This document shows, one piece after another, positions 1 to 8,507 of a stretch of 64,000 nt of DNA; the first letter of the stretch is position 1; each line of letters starts with the position of its first letter. The notes beneath the pieces were generated by a model that was given only the letters and a program-made list of their open reading frames with translations, was not told where the DNA came from and did not search any database. This stretch comes from Streptomyces sp. NBC_00162 (GTDB lineage: Bacteria; Actinomycetota; Actinomycetes; Streptomycetales; Streptomycetaceae). The translations under genes and the position numbers were made by a program. The stretch lies in contig NZ_CP102509.1 of the NCBI RefSeq assembly GCF_024611995.1, positions 4,588,001 to 4,652,000 of the forward strand, read 5' to 3'.

Positions 1-670
1 CCTTGCGGTCGGCGCCGGTGGCGATGCCGATCACGGTGAACGGGTGGTCGCCGATGAACACCGCCGGGCGGCTTTCCAGCGTGGTGATGCCCAGGCGGGC
101 GGCCATCGCCGAGCCCACCACCGCCACCTGTTCGGCGCGCTCGTCGTGGAAGTCGTCGAAGCCCCGTCCGGAGCCGAGGGTCAGCCCGGCCGCGCGCAGC
201 ATTCCGGGGGAGGCGGCGACCACTGGGATCCGCTCGCCCGTGGCCCCGGCCACCGGGGCCGACCGTACTGTGCTGCGGCCGAGCGGGACCGGCCAGAACA
301 CCCCGGCGGCCGTGACCCCGTTCAGCGCTCCCGCGCGGGCATCGGCGTCCGCGGGGAAGGCGTTCGGCACCTGCTGCGCGAGCTGTGGATCGCCGCGGCC
401 GGCCGTGTCCTCGACCCCGACCTCGGTGGCCGTCATGGCGTTGAACCGGCTGTCGATCTGCGAGGACGCGGTGGCCGTGAGGCCCAGGATCGCCACGAAG
501 GTGCCCACGCCCAGCACCGTGCCGAGGCCCGTGAGGGCGGAGCGGGCGGGGCGCTGGAGCATCCCGGCGAGTGCCTCGGCGAGCAGGTCGCGCGGCGAGA
601 GGCGGGAGGGCGTGATGCCGGCGGCGGCGCCGGTGTCCTTCCGTTTCCGCCGCACCGTTTTCCACTTCAC
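1..670 (-). CDS. MacB/FtsX-type ABC transporter permease, N-terminal part
   Basis: About 223 codons of an ABC export permease are visible; the rest lies beyond the left edge. A basic cytosolic N-terminus of about 40 residues is followed by one membrane segment (residues 46-66, core LGVGTFVAILGLTA) and then an extracytoplasmic domain of MacB type. The family couples ATP hydrolysis to extrusion of substrate from the outer leaflet or cell wall, often with an adaptor protein. GTG at 670 was chosen because GAGGTGGG lies just upstream; a second GTG at 679 is possible. The frame is closed by the stop codon of the upstream ATPase gene, 34 nt away. It is the last visible gene of a five-gene operon. 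The substrate cannot be told. Confidence 0.85.
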   Translation of the reverse strand, partial: MKWKTVRRKRKDTGAAAGITPSRLSPRDLLAEALAGMLQRPARSALTGLGTVLGVGTFVAILGLTATASSQIDSRFNAMTATEVGVEDTAGRGDPQLAQQVPNAFPADADARAGALNGVTAAGVFWPVPLGRSTVRSAPVAGATGERIPVVAASPGMLRAAGLTLGSGRGFDDFHDERAEQVAVVGSAMAARLGITTLESRPAVFIGDHPFTVIGIATGADRK

Positions 671-703
671 CGTTCCCACCTCACCGTTTCCACCTCGCTG
701 TTG

Positions 704-1399
704 TCATCGGCGGACGACCTCGCCCAGCATCCCGTCGCGGATGGACACGGTCCGCCGGCCCCGCTCGGCCACCCGCGGATCGTGCGTGATGACCAGCAAG
801 GTCAGCCCGTCGGCGTGCAGTTCGTCCAGCAGGGCCAGTACGGAGTCGGCCGTGGCGGTGTCCAGGTTTCCCGTCGGCTCGTCGCACAGCAGCAGCGACG
901 GCCCGGCGACCAGGGCGCGGGCGATGGCCACGCGCTGGCGCTCACCACCGGACATCCGGGTCGGCAGATGGCCGGTGCGGTGTCCGAGGCCGACCCGGTC
1001 GAGCGCGGTGCGGGCCCGGCCGGCGCGCTCCGCCCGCGGGACGCCGTTGTAGACCATGGCGAGGAGCACGTTCTCCAGGGCGCTGCGGTGCGGCAGGAGG
1101 TGGAAGGACTGGAAGACGAAGCCGATGCGCTGACCGCGCAGGGCGGTCCGGTCGCGGTCGCGCAGGGCGCCGGTGTCGATGCCGTCGAGCAGGTACCGGC
1201 CGCCGGTCGGGGCGTCGATGAGCCCGGCGACGTTCAGGAAGGTCGACTTCCCGGAGCCGGAGGGGCCGACGACCGTGACGTACTCGCCGCGCTCCACGGT
1301 CAGTTCGCAGGGCCGCAGCGCGTGGACGGGCGGCGGTCCGGGGTAGGTGAGCCCGACGCCCTCGAAGCGGACGACCGGGGGGAGGCCGGCACCGGTCAT
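704..1399 (-). CDS. ABC transporter ATP-binding protein, MacB/LolD type
   Basis: This 231-residue ATPase has Walker A GPSGSGKST (residues 45-53), Q-loop FVFQSFHLLP (about 95-104), signature MSGGERQRVAIAR (149-161), Walker B LLLCDEPTGNLD (169-180) and the switch histidine in LLVITHDPR. GNLD after Walker B and the length are typical of the MacB/LolD/FtsE group, which powers FtsX-type permeases. Its ATG overlaps the stop of the upstream adaptor gene by 4 nt (ATGA), so translation is probably coupled. The permease follows, so the two should form one transporter at the cytoplasmic membrane. Confidence 0.93.
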   Translation of the reverse strand: MTGAGLPPVVRFEGVGLTYPGPPPVHALRPCELTVERGEYVTVVGPSGSGKSTFLNVAGLIDAPTGGRYLLDGIDTGALRDRDRTALRGQRIGFVFQSFHLLPHRSALENVLLAMVYNGVPRAERAGRARTALDRVGLGHRTGHLPTRMSGGERQRVAIARALVAGPSLLLCDEPTGNLDTATADSVLALLDELHADGLTLLVITHDPRVAERGRRTVSIRDGMLGEVVRR

Positions 1400-2868
1400 G
1401 GCTTCGCCTGGGCGACCAGCACCCGGTCACCGTCGGCCAGCGCGCCCCCGCCGACCGGATCGACCTGGACCATCCCGTCGGCGGACATCCCGGCCCGGAC
1501 CTCGACCCGGCGCCGGTCCCCCTGGGCCTGCGGGTCCTTGCCGAGCACCGTGACGGTGGTCCGGCCGTCCGCGCCCGCCGAGATGGCGGACAGCGGCACG
1601 ATCAGCACCGGCTCCCCCGAGGAGGCCGCGGTCACGGTGAGCCGTACGCCCTGCCCGGTGAGCTGGGCGTCGAGGGCCTGGTCGGGTTTGACCGTCAGGG
1701 CGTACCCGCCGGGATTCTGCGGGGCGTCGGGGGCGGCCTGGCCGGAGCCGCCGCCCGTCGGGGCGGTACCGGCCGCCGCCGGGGTGGGGTCGGCGGCCAC
1801 CGATTCGACCGTGGCGGTGGCGCTCAGGCCGGTGGCCTCGGACAGCAGCTGGACCTTCATCCCCGGTTTCACGAGGTCCTTCTGGTGGGCCGGGAGAGAG
1901 GCCCGGATGACCGGGGCGCCCGCCGAGACGCTCAGCAGGGACTCCGCGACGGGTTCGCCGACCGATGCCTTCACCGCGTCCACCCGCGCGGGGAAGCCCT
2001 TGACGAAGAGCAGCTCGTCGGCCGGGACCATGGGGCCGGCCGCCGCCCGGGCCGTGTCCAGCCGGGACTTGGCCTTGGCCAGGTCCTGCTGGGCGAAGGT
2101 GAGCTGCAGCTGGGCCTCCGAGGCGTCGCCGCCGCCTTCCTTGGCCTTCTTCAGGGCGTTCTTCGTCGTGGTGACCTGCCGCTCGGCCGCGTCCGCCGCG
2201 TCCTCGGCCGCCCGTACGTTCTCCGCGTCGCCTGGATCGGCGGACCGCGGGGTGTATCCGAGCGCGGTGTAGAAGGCGGTGACCGCCGCCTTCGTCCCGG
2301 AGCCGTAGGTGCCGGCCGGGTCCGCGCCGGTGGGGTGCCCCAGCGCCTTGAGTCCCTGCTGGAGCTGGCCCACGTCCTTGCCGGTGGCGCCGGGCTTCAG
2401 GTCCCGGTACACGGGCAGCGCGCCGGCCAGCGCGAACACGGGCCGCCCCGAGACCTCCAGGAGTACCTCGCCGGCCTGCACGGCCGTACCGGGCTGCTTG
2501 TTGACCCGGGTGACCACGGGCTTCGCACCCGCCGCGGCCCCCGCGCCCGCGCCGGGCGTGACGGCCAGGGTCTGCTCGGCGGTCACGGTGCCGCGTACGA
2601 CCACCGACGAGGTGAGCACCCGCCGTTCCACCCGGTCGGCGAGCACGGAGGCGGGCGGCGGCGCGGCGTCGGCGGCGACCTGCGAGGGGGAGCGGATGGT
2701 GGTGGCGACGACGACCCCGGCCCCGGTGAGCACGACCGCGCCGGCGACGACCCAGATCAGGATGCGGCGGCGGCTGCCGAGCGAGGGCGGCGCGCCCGCC
2801 TCTCCGGCGGCGTCGGCCGCACCGGCCGTGCCCGCCTCTCCGGGAGAGTCGGGTTCTTCATGTTTCAC
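1396..2868 (-). CDS. Membrane-fusion (HlyD-like) adaptor with peptidoglycan-binding domain
   Basis: A 490-residue adaptor. A disordered cytosolic N-terminus is followed by a signal anchor (residues 36-57), a beta/lipoyl-like region with VNKQPGTAVQAGEVLLEVSG, a peptidoglycan-binding type 1 module (about 160-205, with PGATGKDVGQLQQGLKALG and GTYGSGTKAAVTAFY), an Ala/Lys-rich coiled coil (about 215-275), and C-terminal barrel domains. In Gram-positive bacteria such proteins extend an ABC exporter across the wall. The start is GTG at 2868, which lies inside a parS palindrome; GAGAAG precedes it. It lies 19 nt after the upstream lipoprotein gene and overlaps the ATPase gene by 4 nt. Confidence 0.88.
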   Translation of the reverse strand: MKHEEPDSPGEAGTAGAADAAGEAGAPPSLGSRRRILIWVVAGAVVLTGAGVVVATTIRSPSQVAADAAPPPASVLADRVERRVLTSSVVVRGTVTAEQTLAVTPGAGAGAAAGAKPVVTRVNKQPGTAVQAGEVLLEVSGRPVFALAGALPVYRDLKPGATGKDVGQLQQGLKALGHPTGADPAGTYGSGTKAAVTAFYTALGYTPRSADPGDAENVRAAEDAADAAERQVTTTKNALKKAKEGGGDASEAQLQLTFAQQDLAKAKSRLDTARAAAGPMVPADELLFVKGFPARVDAVKASVGEPVAESLLSVSAGAPVIRASLPAHQKDLVKPGMKVQLLSEATGLSATATVESVAADPTPAAAGTAPTGGGSGQAAPDAPQNPGGYALTVKPDQALDAQLTGQGVRLTVTAASSGEPVLIVPLSAISAGADGRTTVTVLGKDPQAQGDRRRVEVRAGMSADGMVQVDPVGGGALADGDRVLVAQAKP

Positions 2869-2876
2869 GTGAAACC
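2861..2876. promoter_or_regulatory. parS site (ParB/Spo0J binding), one mismatch
   Basis: The + strand reads TGTTTCACGTGAAACC, matching the parS consensus TGTTTCACGTGAAACA except for the last base; the inner 14-bp palindrome is perfect. The site overlaps the GTG start of the adaptor gene. In Streptomyces, parS sites cluster around oriC and load ParB for segregation of the origin region. A second site is at 21206-21221. Confidence 0.88.
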
Positions 2877-2887
2877 CACTTCTCGTT

Positions 2888-3418
2888 TCAACAGTTCTCG
2901 CCGATTACGTCGACGGAGCCGACCTTCCAGGGGGCGCCCTCGCGTTCGCGGATCATGGTGAAGGCGCCCTGCTGGGAGGGCTTGTCCTCCAGCTGGTCGA
3001 CCGGCCGGCCGGTCGCGGAGTCGTGGATCAGCCAGCGGTCCAGATCGACGCAGTCGATCAGCATCCGGGTGTGCTCACCGGTGGTCTCCATGCCGGTGAC
3101 GCGGTGGCCGACCTCGCCGAGCAGAACCTGCCCCGCCTCCTTCGACTGGGCGAGGTTGTCGCGCAGCTCCCGCAACTGGCTTCCGGTGGCCACCTGTTCC
3201 AGGCCCGGATCCTGTGGATCGGGTGTCCGGTTCGCCGCGAGCCAGGTGGTCCAGTACGTGTCGTACGCCCGCGTCACGTCCTCGCTCGGGGGCCCGGCCG
3301 AGGAACGGGGCGAGTCGTCCGCCCCGGGGGTGCCGGAGGCGGCCGCGGTGCACCCGGTGACCAGGGCCAGTACCAGGACCACCAGCGACGCGGGCAGAAC
3401 GGCCGCCGGGGCCCTCAC
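2888..3418 (-). CDS. Lipoprotein of unknown function
   Basis: A 176-residue secreted lipoprotein with a short hydrophobic signal and lipobox LVTGC ending at about residue 23, then a disordered Ser/Pro stretch. The folded part (about 45-176) has a cystatin/NTF2-like look: TRAYDTYWTTWLAANR, then strands ending in GAPWKVGSVDVIGENC. Many actinobacterial lipoproteins of this shape sit beside transport or cell-wall genes. The ATG overlaps the stop of the preceding lipoprotein gene by 4 nt. Co-transcription with the exporter suggests an accessory or substrate-binding role, which is an inference from position only. Confidence 0.8.
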   Translation of the reverse strand: MRAPAAVLPASLVVLVLALVTGCTAAASGTPGADDSPRSSAGPPSEDVTRAYDTYWTTWLAANRTPDPQDPGLEQVATGSQLRELRDNLAQSKEAGQVLLGEVGHRVTGMETTGEHTRMLIDCVDLDRWLIHDSATGRPVDQLEDKPSQQGAFTMIREREGAPWKVGSVDVIGENC

Positions 3419-4326
3419 GCGGAACCGTCCTGGAGGACCTTCTGGGCGAACCTGACCTGCTCGCCCAGGCGCTTCTTCTCCTGGTCCAGGCCCTCCTTGT
3501 GGCGTTCGACCAGGCCGTTCTGGTAGGCCGTGAGGACGGCCGTCCAGGTGTCGGTGAGCTTGGTCCGCTGCTTGCAGGACACGTCAGTGGTGGCGGCGGT
3601 GACCTCCTCGGAGGTGACCGGCCCGGTCCACCGGGTGCCCTCCATCTGCTGGAGCTCCCAGGGGGTGCTCACCTGGAAGCCCGCCTCGCGCATGCAGCTG
3701 CTCCACTGGGTGATGCCCGCGGTGATCCGGCTGTCTCCCCGGGCCCGGTCGCCGGCCTGCTGGACGAGTTCGTCGAGCAGTTTGGTGCCGCTCTCGCTGC
3801 TCTTCGGATAGAGCTTGCGGGTGGCCTCGCCCGAGCAGCCGCCTTCGGGGGCCCCGGGGTGCGCCGGCGCCCCGTCCTGCGGTCCGAAGAGGGCGGCCGT
3901 CTCGTTCGGGTCGCGTTTTGTGCCGGCCTCCGATCCGCGTTCCGGTAATGTGCCGGACCGGTAACCGGATTTCTTCGCGGATTCCGCGTCCACCAGGCCG
4001 ATTCCGCTGGTGGTCGGCTTGGAAGTGGTGTTGGCGTAAGTACTTGAATTCTTGAACGAAGCGAATCCGACGCGACGCATACAGGATTCCGTGAGGATGT
4101 CCTGCGCCTGCTCCATCACCTTCTGCTGCGCCTTGTCGAAGGAGTAGGCGTCGAGGGGGAGCGCGGCGTTCGCGGGGTCCGGCTGCGGGGTGACGGTCAC
4201 CTGCGGTTCGGCCGAGGGCCCGGCCGATCCGCCCTGTTCCGGGCCCGCCGGGCCGGCGGTGCAGGCGCTGAGCGCCGCGGCCGCGACGGCGATCAGCAGG
4301 GGCAGCCGTTGGCGCGCGTGGAGCAC
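3415..4326 (-). CDS. Lipoprotein of unknown function
   Basis: First gene of the exporter operon, 303 residues from GTG at 4326. This start leaves a normal lipoprotein signal (hydrophobic LLIAVAAAALSAC with lipobox cysteine near residue 22) and has GGAAAGG about 7 nt upstream; a longer start at 4362 would add 12 residues ahead of the signal. The mature protein is hydrophilic and charged. It repeats a theme of short Cys-containing blocks (ESCMRRVGF, QWSSCMREAGF, VSCKQRTKL), which suggests a disulfide-bonded or duplicated fold. No family was recognised. Confidence 0.75.
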   Translation of the reverse strand: MLHARQRLPLLIAVAAAALSACTAGPAGPEQGGSAGPSAEPQVTVTPQPDPANAALPLDAYSFDKAQQKVMEQAQDILTESCMRRVGFASFKNSSTYANTTSKPTTSGIGLVDAESAKKSGYRSGTLPERGSEAGTKRDPNETAALFGPQDGAPAHPGAPEGGCSGEATRKLYPKSSESGTKLLDELVQQAGDRARGDSRITAGITQWSSCMREAGFQVSTPWELQQMEGTRWTGPVTSEEVTAATTDVSCKQRTKLTDTWTAVLTAYQNGLVERHKEGLDQEKKRLGEQVRFAQKVLQDGSA

Positions 4327-4373
4327 GATCAGCCTTTCCGTGGTGGGACGGGGGCCGTACACTGCCCGGCGCG

Positions 4374-4412
4374 CCCGGGGCCGGGACCGATTCCAGCGGT
4401 CCCGGCCCCGGG
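4374..4412 (-). terminator. Hairpin terminator after the small secreted protein gene
   Basis: Perfect 16-bp inverted repeat (CCCGGGGCCGGGACCG, 7-nt loop, then its complement) lying just past the stop of the gene ending at 4430. There is no strong T-tract, as is usual for GC-rich actinobacterial terminators. It separates that gene from the exporter operon downstream. Confidence 0.7.
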
Positions 4413-4429
4413 TACGCGCGGGCGCCTGA

Positions 4430-4735
4430 TCAGCAGGGGTTCTTGGCCCACTTGGTGAGCAGGGTCATCGAGGTGTACCCGGTGACGTTGGTGTTGTTGT
4501 TGCGGTGCTTGTCCCACCACCTGTTGCCGTTGATGACGGTGCCCGACTTGTAGCAGATGGGCGTGATGGTGTGGCTCCGGTAGCCGAGGCCGTTGACCGC
4601 CGACGAGGTCGTGGAGTTGGCGCGGATCCGCACCCCGTCCTCGGTGTAGTCGCCGGCGTGGGCGGCGGTGACCGACCCCATGACGATCGCAACGGTGGAA
4701 AGCGCCACCGCGCTGAGCTTTGCTGCCTTGCGCAC
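4430..4735 (-). CDS. Small secreted SH3-like protein
   Basis: 101 residues from GTG at 4735, preceded by GAGGAG at a good distance. A Sec signal (KLSAVALSTVAIVMGSVTAA, cleavage after AHA) is followed by about 75 residues with VRIRANSTTSSAVNGLGY and INGNRWWDK, the pattern of bacterial SH3 domains that bind wall peptides or act as secreted modules. Two cysteines remain (ICYKSG and the C-terminal NPC), probably one disulfide. It is monocistronic: a 300-bp gap lies upstream and a terminator downstream. Its role is not known. Confidence 0.78.
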   Translation of the reverse strand: MRKAAKLSAVALSTVAIVMGSVTAAHAGDYTEDGVRIRANSTTSSAVNGLGYRSHTITPICYKSGTVINGNRWWDKHRNNNTNVTGYTSMTLLTKWAKNPC

Positions 4736-5033
4736 GCTGTCTCCTCTTTGATGATCGGACACGTCCATGTGCAGCCCGAGAGGAATTCCAGCGTTCGGAT
4801 CCCCCCGGTCCGGAGAGAGACGATGGCACGAACATTTATCTCGTGCCAGGGGATATCGGGGATCCGGTCCGAGAGAGGCCGGAATTCTTCTTCCCCCGCT
4901 TGCACGGACGTTCACAGGCGTGGTGATCCATTTCCCCGTAGTCGCAGGAGAGCGCCCGCCGGAAATGCGACGGTCCCCGATTCTCCGCGAACGGATGATC
5001 GGGGACCGCTTCGGGGTTGGCCGGAAATATTCG
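4736..5033. other. Gene-free stretch with the secreted-protein promoter
   Basis: About 300 bp lower in GC than its surroundings. Reading frames here lack coding character and plausible ribosome-binding sites. It must hold the promoter and leader of the minus-strand secreted protein gene and the 3' end of the AI-2E transporter transcript. I see no repeat or RNA gene in it. Confidence 0.55.
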
Positions 5034-6158
5034 CTACCCGGCGCGCTCCACACCCTCGGTCTCCTCGGTGCCCCCGGGTCCGTCGGCGCCGTCGGCTTCC
5101 GAGTACCGGGCCCGCAGTTCCGAGATGATCCCGAAGGCGGCCGCGGTCAGCGGGACCGCGAGCAGCATCCCCAGGATCCCGGCGACGCTCGCCCCCGCCG
5201 TGATGGCCACCATGACCATGGCCGGGTGCATCTGCACCGTCCGGCTCTGCACCATGGGCTGGAGCACGTACCCCTCGATCATCTGGACCACCAGCACGAG
5301 CCCGAGCACCCACAGGCCGATGATCCAGCCCCGGTCGGCGAGGGCGACGAGGACCGCCACGGCGCCCGAGAGGAACGCGCCGAGGTAGGGGATGTAGGCG
5401 GTCACGAACACCAGGGAGGCCAGGCCCACCGCGCCCGGCACGTCGAGCACCAGCAGACCCACGCCGATCAGCACGGCGTCGACCAGGGCCACGAAGGTGG
5501 TCCCGCGCATGAAGCCCTCGACGGCCTCGAAGGCGCGCCGCCCCATCGCCTCCATCAGGTCGCCCGAGCGGCTCGGGACCAGCGAGCGCAGCGTCCCCAC
5601 GGCCCGGTGGGAGTCGCGGAGGAAGAAGAAGATCAGCACCAGCGCCAGCAGGGCCATCGCGATCATCGTCCCCACCACGCTGAGCCCGGCGACCACGCCC
5701 GAGGCGGCCGTGCCGCCGAACTTTTCCAGCAGGTCCCTGGAGTTCTTCGCGACGTCCTCGAGCGAGGTGCCGAGCGCTCCGAAGTGCTCCGCGACGCTCG
5801 CGCCGGCCCGCCGGAGCGCGTCGACGATCTCGTTGCCGGTCTCGATGAGCGCGAGGACGACGACGTACGAGGCCCCGCCGACGACGGCCACCACGGCGAG
5901 GCAGGTGAGGGCCGCGGCGAGCGAGCGGTTGACCTTCATGCGGACCAGCCGCCGGTGCATCGGCCCGAGCAGGGCCGTGCCGAGCACGGCGAGCAGTACC
6001 GGCGTGACGACCGCCCGGAAGACGGTGCACAGCCATACGACGACGGCGAGCACGGCGGTCACGACGAGCACGACGGCGCACCAGGCGACGAGGCGCCGCA
6101 CGGGCTCGGGCAGCAGGGGAGCGGGAGTCGGACTCGGAGTCGGCACGGCTGTATCCAA
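5034..6158 (-). CDS. AI-2E family transporter
   Basis: A 374-residue polytopic membrane protein with the family layout: two or three N-terminal helices, a long amphipathic loop (about 105-155, with GTSLEDVAKNSRDLLEKFGG), and a block of C-terminal helices with TAYIPYLGAFLSG and VQMIEGYVLQPMVQSRTVQMHP, the most conserved part of the family (Pfam AI-2E_transport). Members include the E. coli TqsA-like exporter and small-molecule or Na+/H+ transporters, so the substrate is open. The C-terminus is a Gly/Glu-rich tail. The gene stands alone, 27 bp from the signalling gene upstream. Confidence 0.9.
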   Translation of the reverse strand: MDTAVPTPSPTPAPLLPEPVRRLVAWCAVVLVVTAVLAVVVWLCTVFRAVVTPVLLAVLGTALLGPMHRRLVRMKVNRSLAAALTCLAVVAVVGGASYVVVLALIETGNEIVDALRRAGASVAEHFGALGTSLEDVAKNSRDLLEKFGGTAASGVVAGLSVVGTMIAMALLALVLIFFFLRDSHRAVGTLRSLVPSRSGDLMEAMGRRAFEAVEGFMRGTTFVALVDAVLIGVGLLVLDVPGAVGLASLVFVTAYIPYLGAFLSGAVAVLVALADRGWIIGLWVLGLVLVVQMIEGYVLQPMVQSRTVQMHPAMVMVAITAGASVAGILGMLLAVPLTAAAFGIISELRARYSEADGADGPGGTEETEGVERAG

Positions 6159-6185
6159 GCACGGCTGCCGTCCGCCGGCCGGGGG

Positions 6186-8348
6186 TCAGAGCAGCAGGTC
6201 GGTATCGGTTCCGGGCTTCGACCGCTCGTAGAGCTCGAACCAGATGGACTTGCCCTCACCGCGCGGGTCCACGCCCCAGGTGTCGGCCAGCATCTCCATC
6301 AGCAGTACCCCGCGGCCGCTGGAGGCCATCTCGCCCGGGTGCCGCTTGTGCGGGAGCTCGTCGCTCCCGTCCGCGACCTCGATGCGCAGCCGGCGCTCGC
6401 CCAGCTCGCCCACGGCTTCCGCGACCAGCAGCGCGTCGCCGTCGGTGTGCGTGAGTACGTTCGTCACCATCTCGGAGACCACGAGCACCGCCGAGTCCAC
6501 CTGCTCGGCGTCGGCCCAGTCGTGCAGCAGTTCCCGGATCTGCTGCCGGGCGCCCGCGATCCGTTCCGGTTCGGCCTGGGCCACGGTCAGCATCGTGCGG
6601 CGGGCCGGGCGGACCGGGTGCAGCGGCGGGGCGCCGCAGCCGCAGCCCTCGCCCTCGCGGCACAGCAGCACCACGGCTATGTCGTCCTCGCGGCGGTCGG
6701 CCAGCGGGCCGGTGGTGTGGTGCGAGGACGGCCCGTGAACGGCCTGGACGAGCAGGTCGGCGAGCTTCTCCAGCGACTCCGACCCGTGCGTTTCGGACTC
6801 CAGGATCGCGCGCAGCCGCGCCCATCCGGTGTCCAGGTCGTGCCCGCCGGTCTCGATCAGCCCGTCGGTGCACAGCATCATCGTCTCGCCGGGTTCCAGG
6901 GTGAACCGGCTGGTGGGGTAGTCGGTGTCGGGAACGATGCCGAGGGGGAGTCCGCCCGCGGTGGGGCGCATCAGGACGGTGCCGTCGGGCATCCGGATCG
7001 CGGGCTCGGGGTGGCCGGCGCGGGCCACCTCCAGCATGCCGGTCCGCGGGTCGCACTCCACGTACAGGCAGGTCGCGAACCGGGGGCTCTGGAAGTCCGG
7101 GTCCTCGTCCGAGTCGGACTCCTGCGAAGAGCAGATCCCGTCGAGGAAGCGCGAAGCCCGGGAGAGCACCGCGTCCGGACGGTGGCCCTCCGAGGCGTAC
7201 GCCCGCACCGCGATCCGCAGCTGGCCCATCAGCCCGGCCGCGCGCACGTCGTGGCCCTGGACATCGCCGATGACCAGCGCGAACCGTCCCGAGGGCAGCG
7301 GGATCATGTCGTACCAGTCCCCGCCGACCTGGAGCCCGCCGCCGGTCGGCACGTACCGGGCGGCGATCCGCATGCCGGGGATCTCGGGGCCGAGCTGCGG
7401 CATCATCGACCGCTGGAGGCCGGTGGTGAGTTCCCGCTCGGATTCGGCCACCCCGGCACGCTGGAGGGCCTGCGCGAGCATCCGGGCCACGGTGGTCAGG
7501 ACGGAGCGTTCGTCGGGGGAGAAGGACACCGGGTGCTTGAAGGCGGCCATCCAGGCGCCCATGGTGCGGCCGGCCACGATCAGGGGCAGGAAGGCCCAGG
7601 ACACCCGGCCGAAGCGGTGGGCGAGCGGCCAGGTGGCCGGGAAGCGCCGCTTGTAGTCCTCCGGGCTGGGCAGGTAGATCGCCCTGCCGGTACGGACCAC
7701 CTCCGCGGCCGGGTAGTCCGTATCCAGCCGCATGTCCGCGAAGGGGGCCTCGTCCCCGACGTCGTGCCCGTGGTGCCCGATGATCGACAACCGGTCGCCG
7801 GCCACGCCGAAGACCGCCAGTCCGTCGGGGCTGAAACCGGGCATGGACAGGGAGGCCGCGACCCGCAGCACCTCCGCGGTGGAGCGGGCCTCGGCCAGCG
7901 CCCGCCCCGCGTCCAGCAGGAAGGCCTCGCGGGAACGCCGCCAGTCGCCGGTGATCGGGGTGTGCACGGCGGTGGTGCCGGGCTGCGGCTCGGCGATCTC
8001 CTGGATGGTGCCGATCAGCTCGTAGTCGACGCGGCCGTCGGTGCCGCGGTTCTCCACCGGTTTGGAGCGGCTGCGCACGGTCCGCAGGACCCGGCCGTCC
8101 TCGTCCATGATCCGCAGCCGGGCCTCGGCGAGCGTGCCCTCGGCGACGGCCAGGGTCACGATGCCGTTGATCTCGTTCCAGTCCACCGGGTGGAACCGCG
8201 ACCGTACGGCGACCTCCGGCAGCACCACCGGGTCGGCGGGCAGCCCGAGGAGCCGGGCGGCCTCGCTGTCGAGGGTGACCGTCCCGGAGGCGTTGTCCCA
8301 TCGCCACAGACCCGTCGCGATGGCGGCCAGGACATCCTCGGTGCGCAC
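6186..8348 (-). CDS. PAS-GAF-PP2C (SpoIIE) phosphatase with C-terminal ATPase domain
   Basis: A 720-residue cytosolic signalling protein. Order: PAS-like domain (about 1-110, start RTEDVLAAIATGLWRWDN), GAF domain (about 150-310), SpoIIE-type PP2C phosphatase (about 330-555, with GGDWYDMIPLPSGRFALVIGDVQGHD and RREDDIAVVLL) and a RsbW-like HATPase (about 585-715, with SEMVTNVLTH and GRGVLLMEMLADTWG). Such proteins control partner-switching, dephosphorylating anti-anti-sigma factors and possibly phosphorylating them. GTG at 8348 fits the conserved N-terminus; an ATG at 8369 is an alternative. The frame stays open far upstream opposite aspS, which is codon bias and not coding. It may act on the SigB-type factor at 26126-26992 (inference). 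Confidence 0.9.
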   Translation of the reverse strand: MRTEDVLAAIATGLWRWDNASGTVTLDSEAARLLGLPADPVVLPEVAVRSRFHPVDWNEINGIVTLAVAEGTLAEARLRIMDEDGRVLRTVRSRSKPVENRGTDGRVDYELIGTIQEIAEPQPGTTAVHTPITGDWRRSREAFLLDAGRALAEARSTAEVLRVAASLSMPGFSPDGLAVFGVAGDRLSIIGHHGHDVGDEAPFADMRLDTDYPAAEVVRTGRAIYLPSPEDYKRRFPATWPLAHRFGRVSWAFLPLIVAGRTMGAWMAAFKHPVSFSPDERSVLTTVARMLAQALQRAGVAESERELTTGLQRSMMPQLGPEIPGMRIAARYVPTGGGLQVGGDWYDMIPLPSGRFALVIGDVQGHDVRAAGLMGQLRIAVRAYASEGHRPDAVLSRASRFLDGICSSQESDSDEDPDFQSPRFATCLYVECDPRTGMLEVARAGHPEPAIRMPDGTVLMRPTAGGLPLGIVPDTDYPTSRFTLEPGETMMLCTDGLIETGGHDLDTGWARLRAILESETHGSESLEKLADLLVQAVHGPSSHHTTGPLADRREDDIAVVLLCREGEGCGCGAPPLHPVRPARRTMLTVAQAEPERIAGARQQIRELLHDWADAEQVDSAVLVVSEMVTNVLTHTDGDALLVAEAVGELGERRLRIEVADGSDELPHKRHPGEMASSGRGVLLMEMLADTWGVDPRGEGKSIWFELYERSKPGTDTDLLL

Positions 8349-8460
8349 TCGGTCATCTTTACAGGTCATCGGTCTTACGTGCCTGTTCACCCGGTGCACC
8401 GGGTGCGTTCGGGCAGGCCCGGCGGGCGTGCCCGACCCGCCCCCCGCCCGGACGGTAACC

Positions 8461-8490
8461 TTGTGAGGGTTGAATCCACCCTGGTATCGC
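8461..8490 (+). promoter_or_regulatory. Candidate aspS promoter
   Basis: TTGTGA (8461-8466) and TATCGC (8485-8490) are separated by 18 bp, with the start codon 18 nt beyond. This resembles a vegetative sigma-70-type promoter with a very short leader. Confidence 0.45.
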
Positions 8491-8507
8491 GAAGAACTGG
8501 ATGACTG

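Noticed and set aside
4767..8504. 1245-codon plus-strand frame across the transporter and SpoIIE-type genes
   Set aside because: Composition is His/Gly/Asp/Arg-rich as in shadow frames; it is antisense to two clear genes and has no ribosome-binding site.
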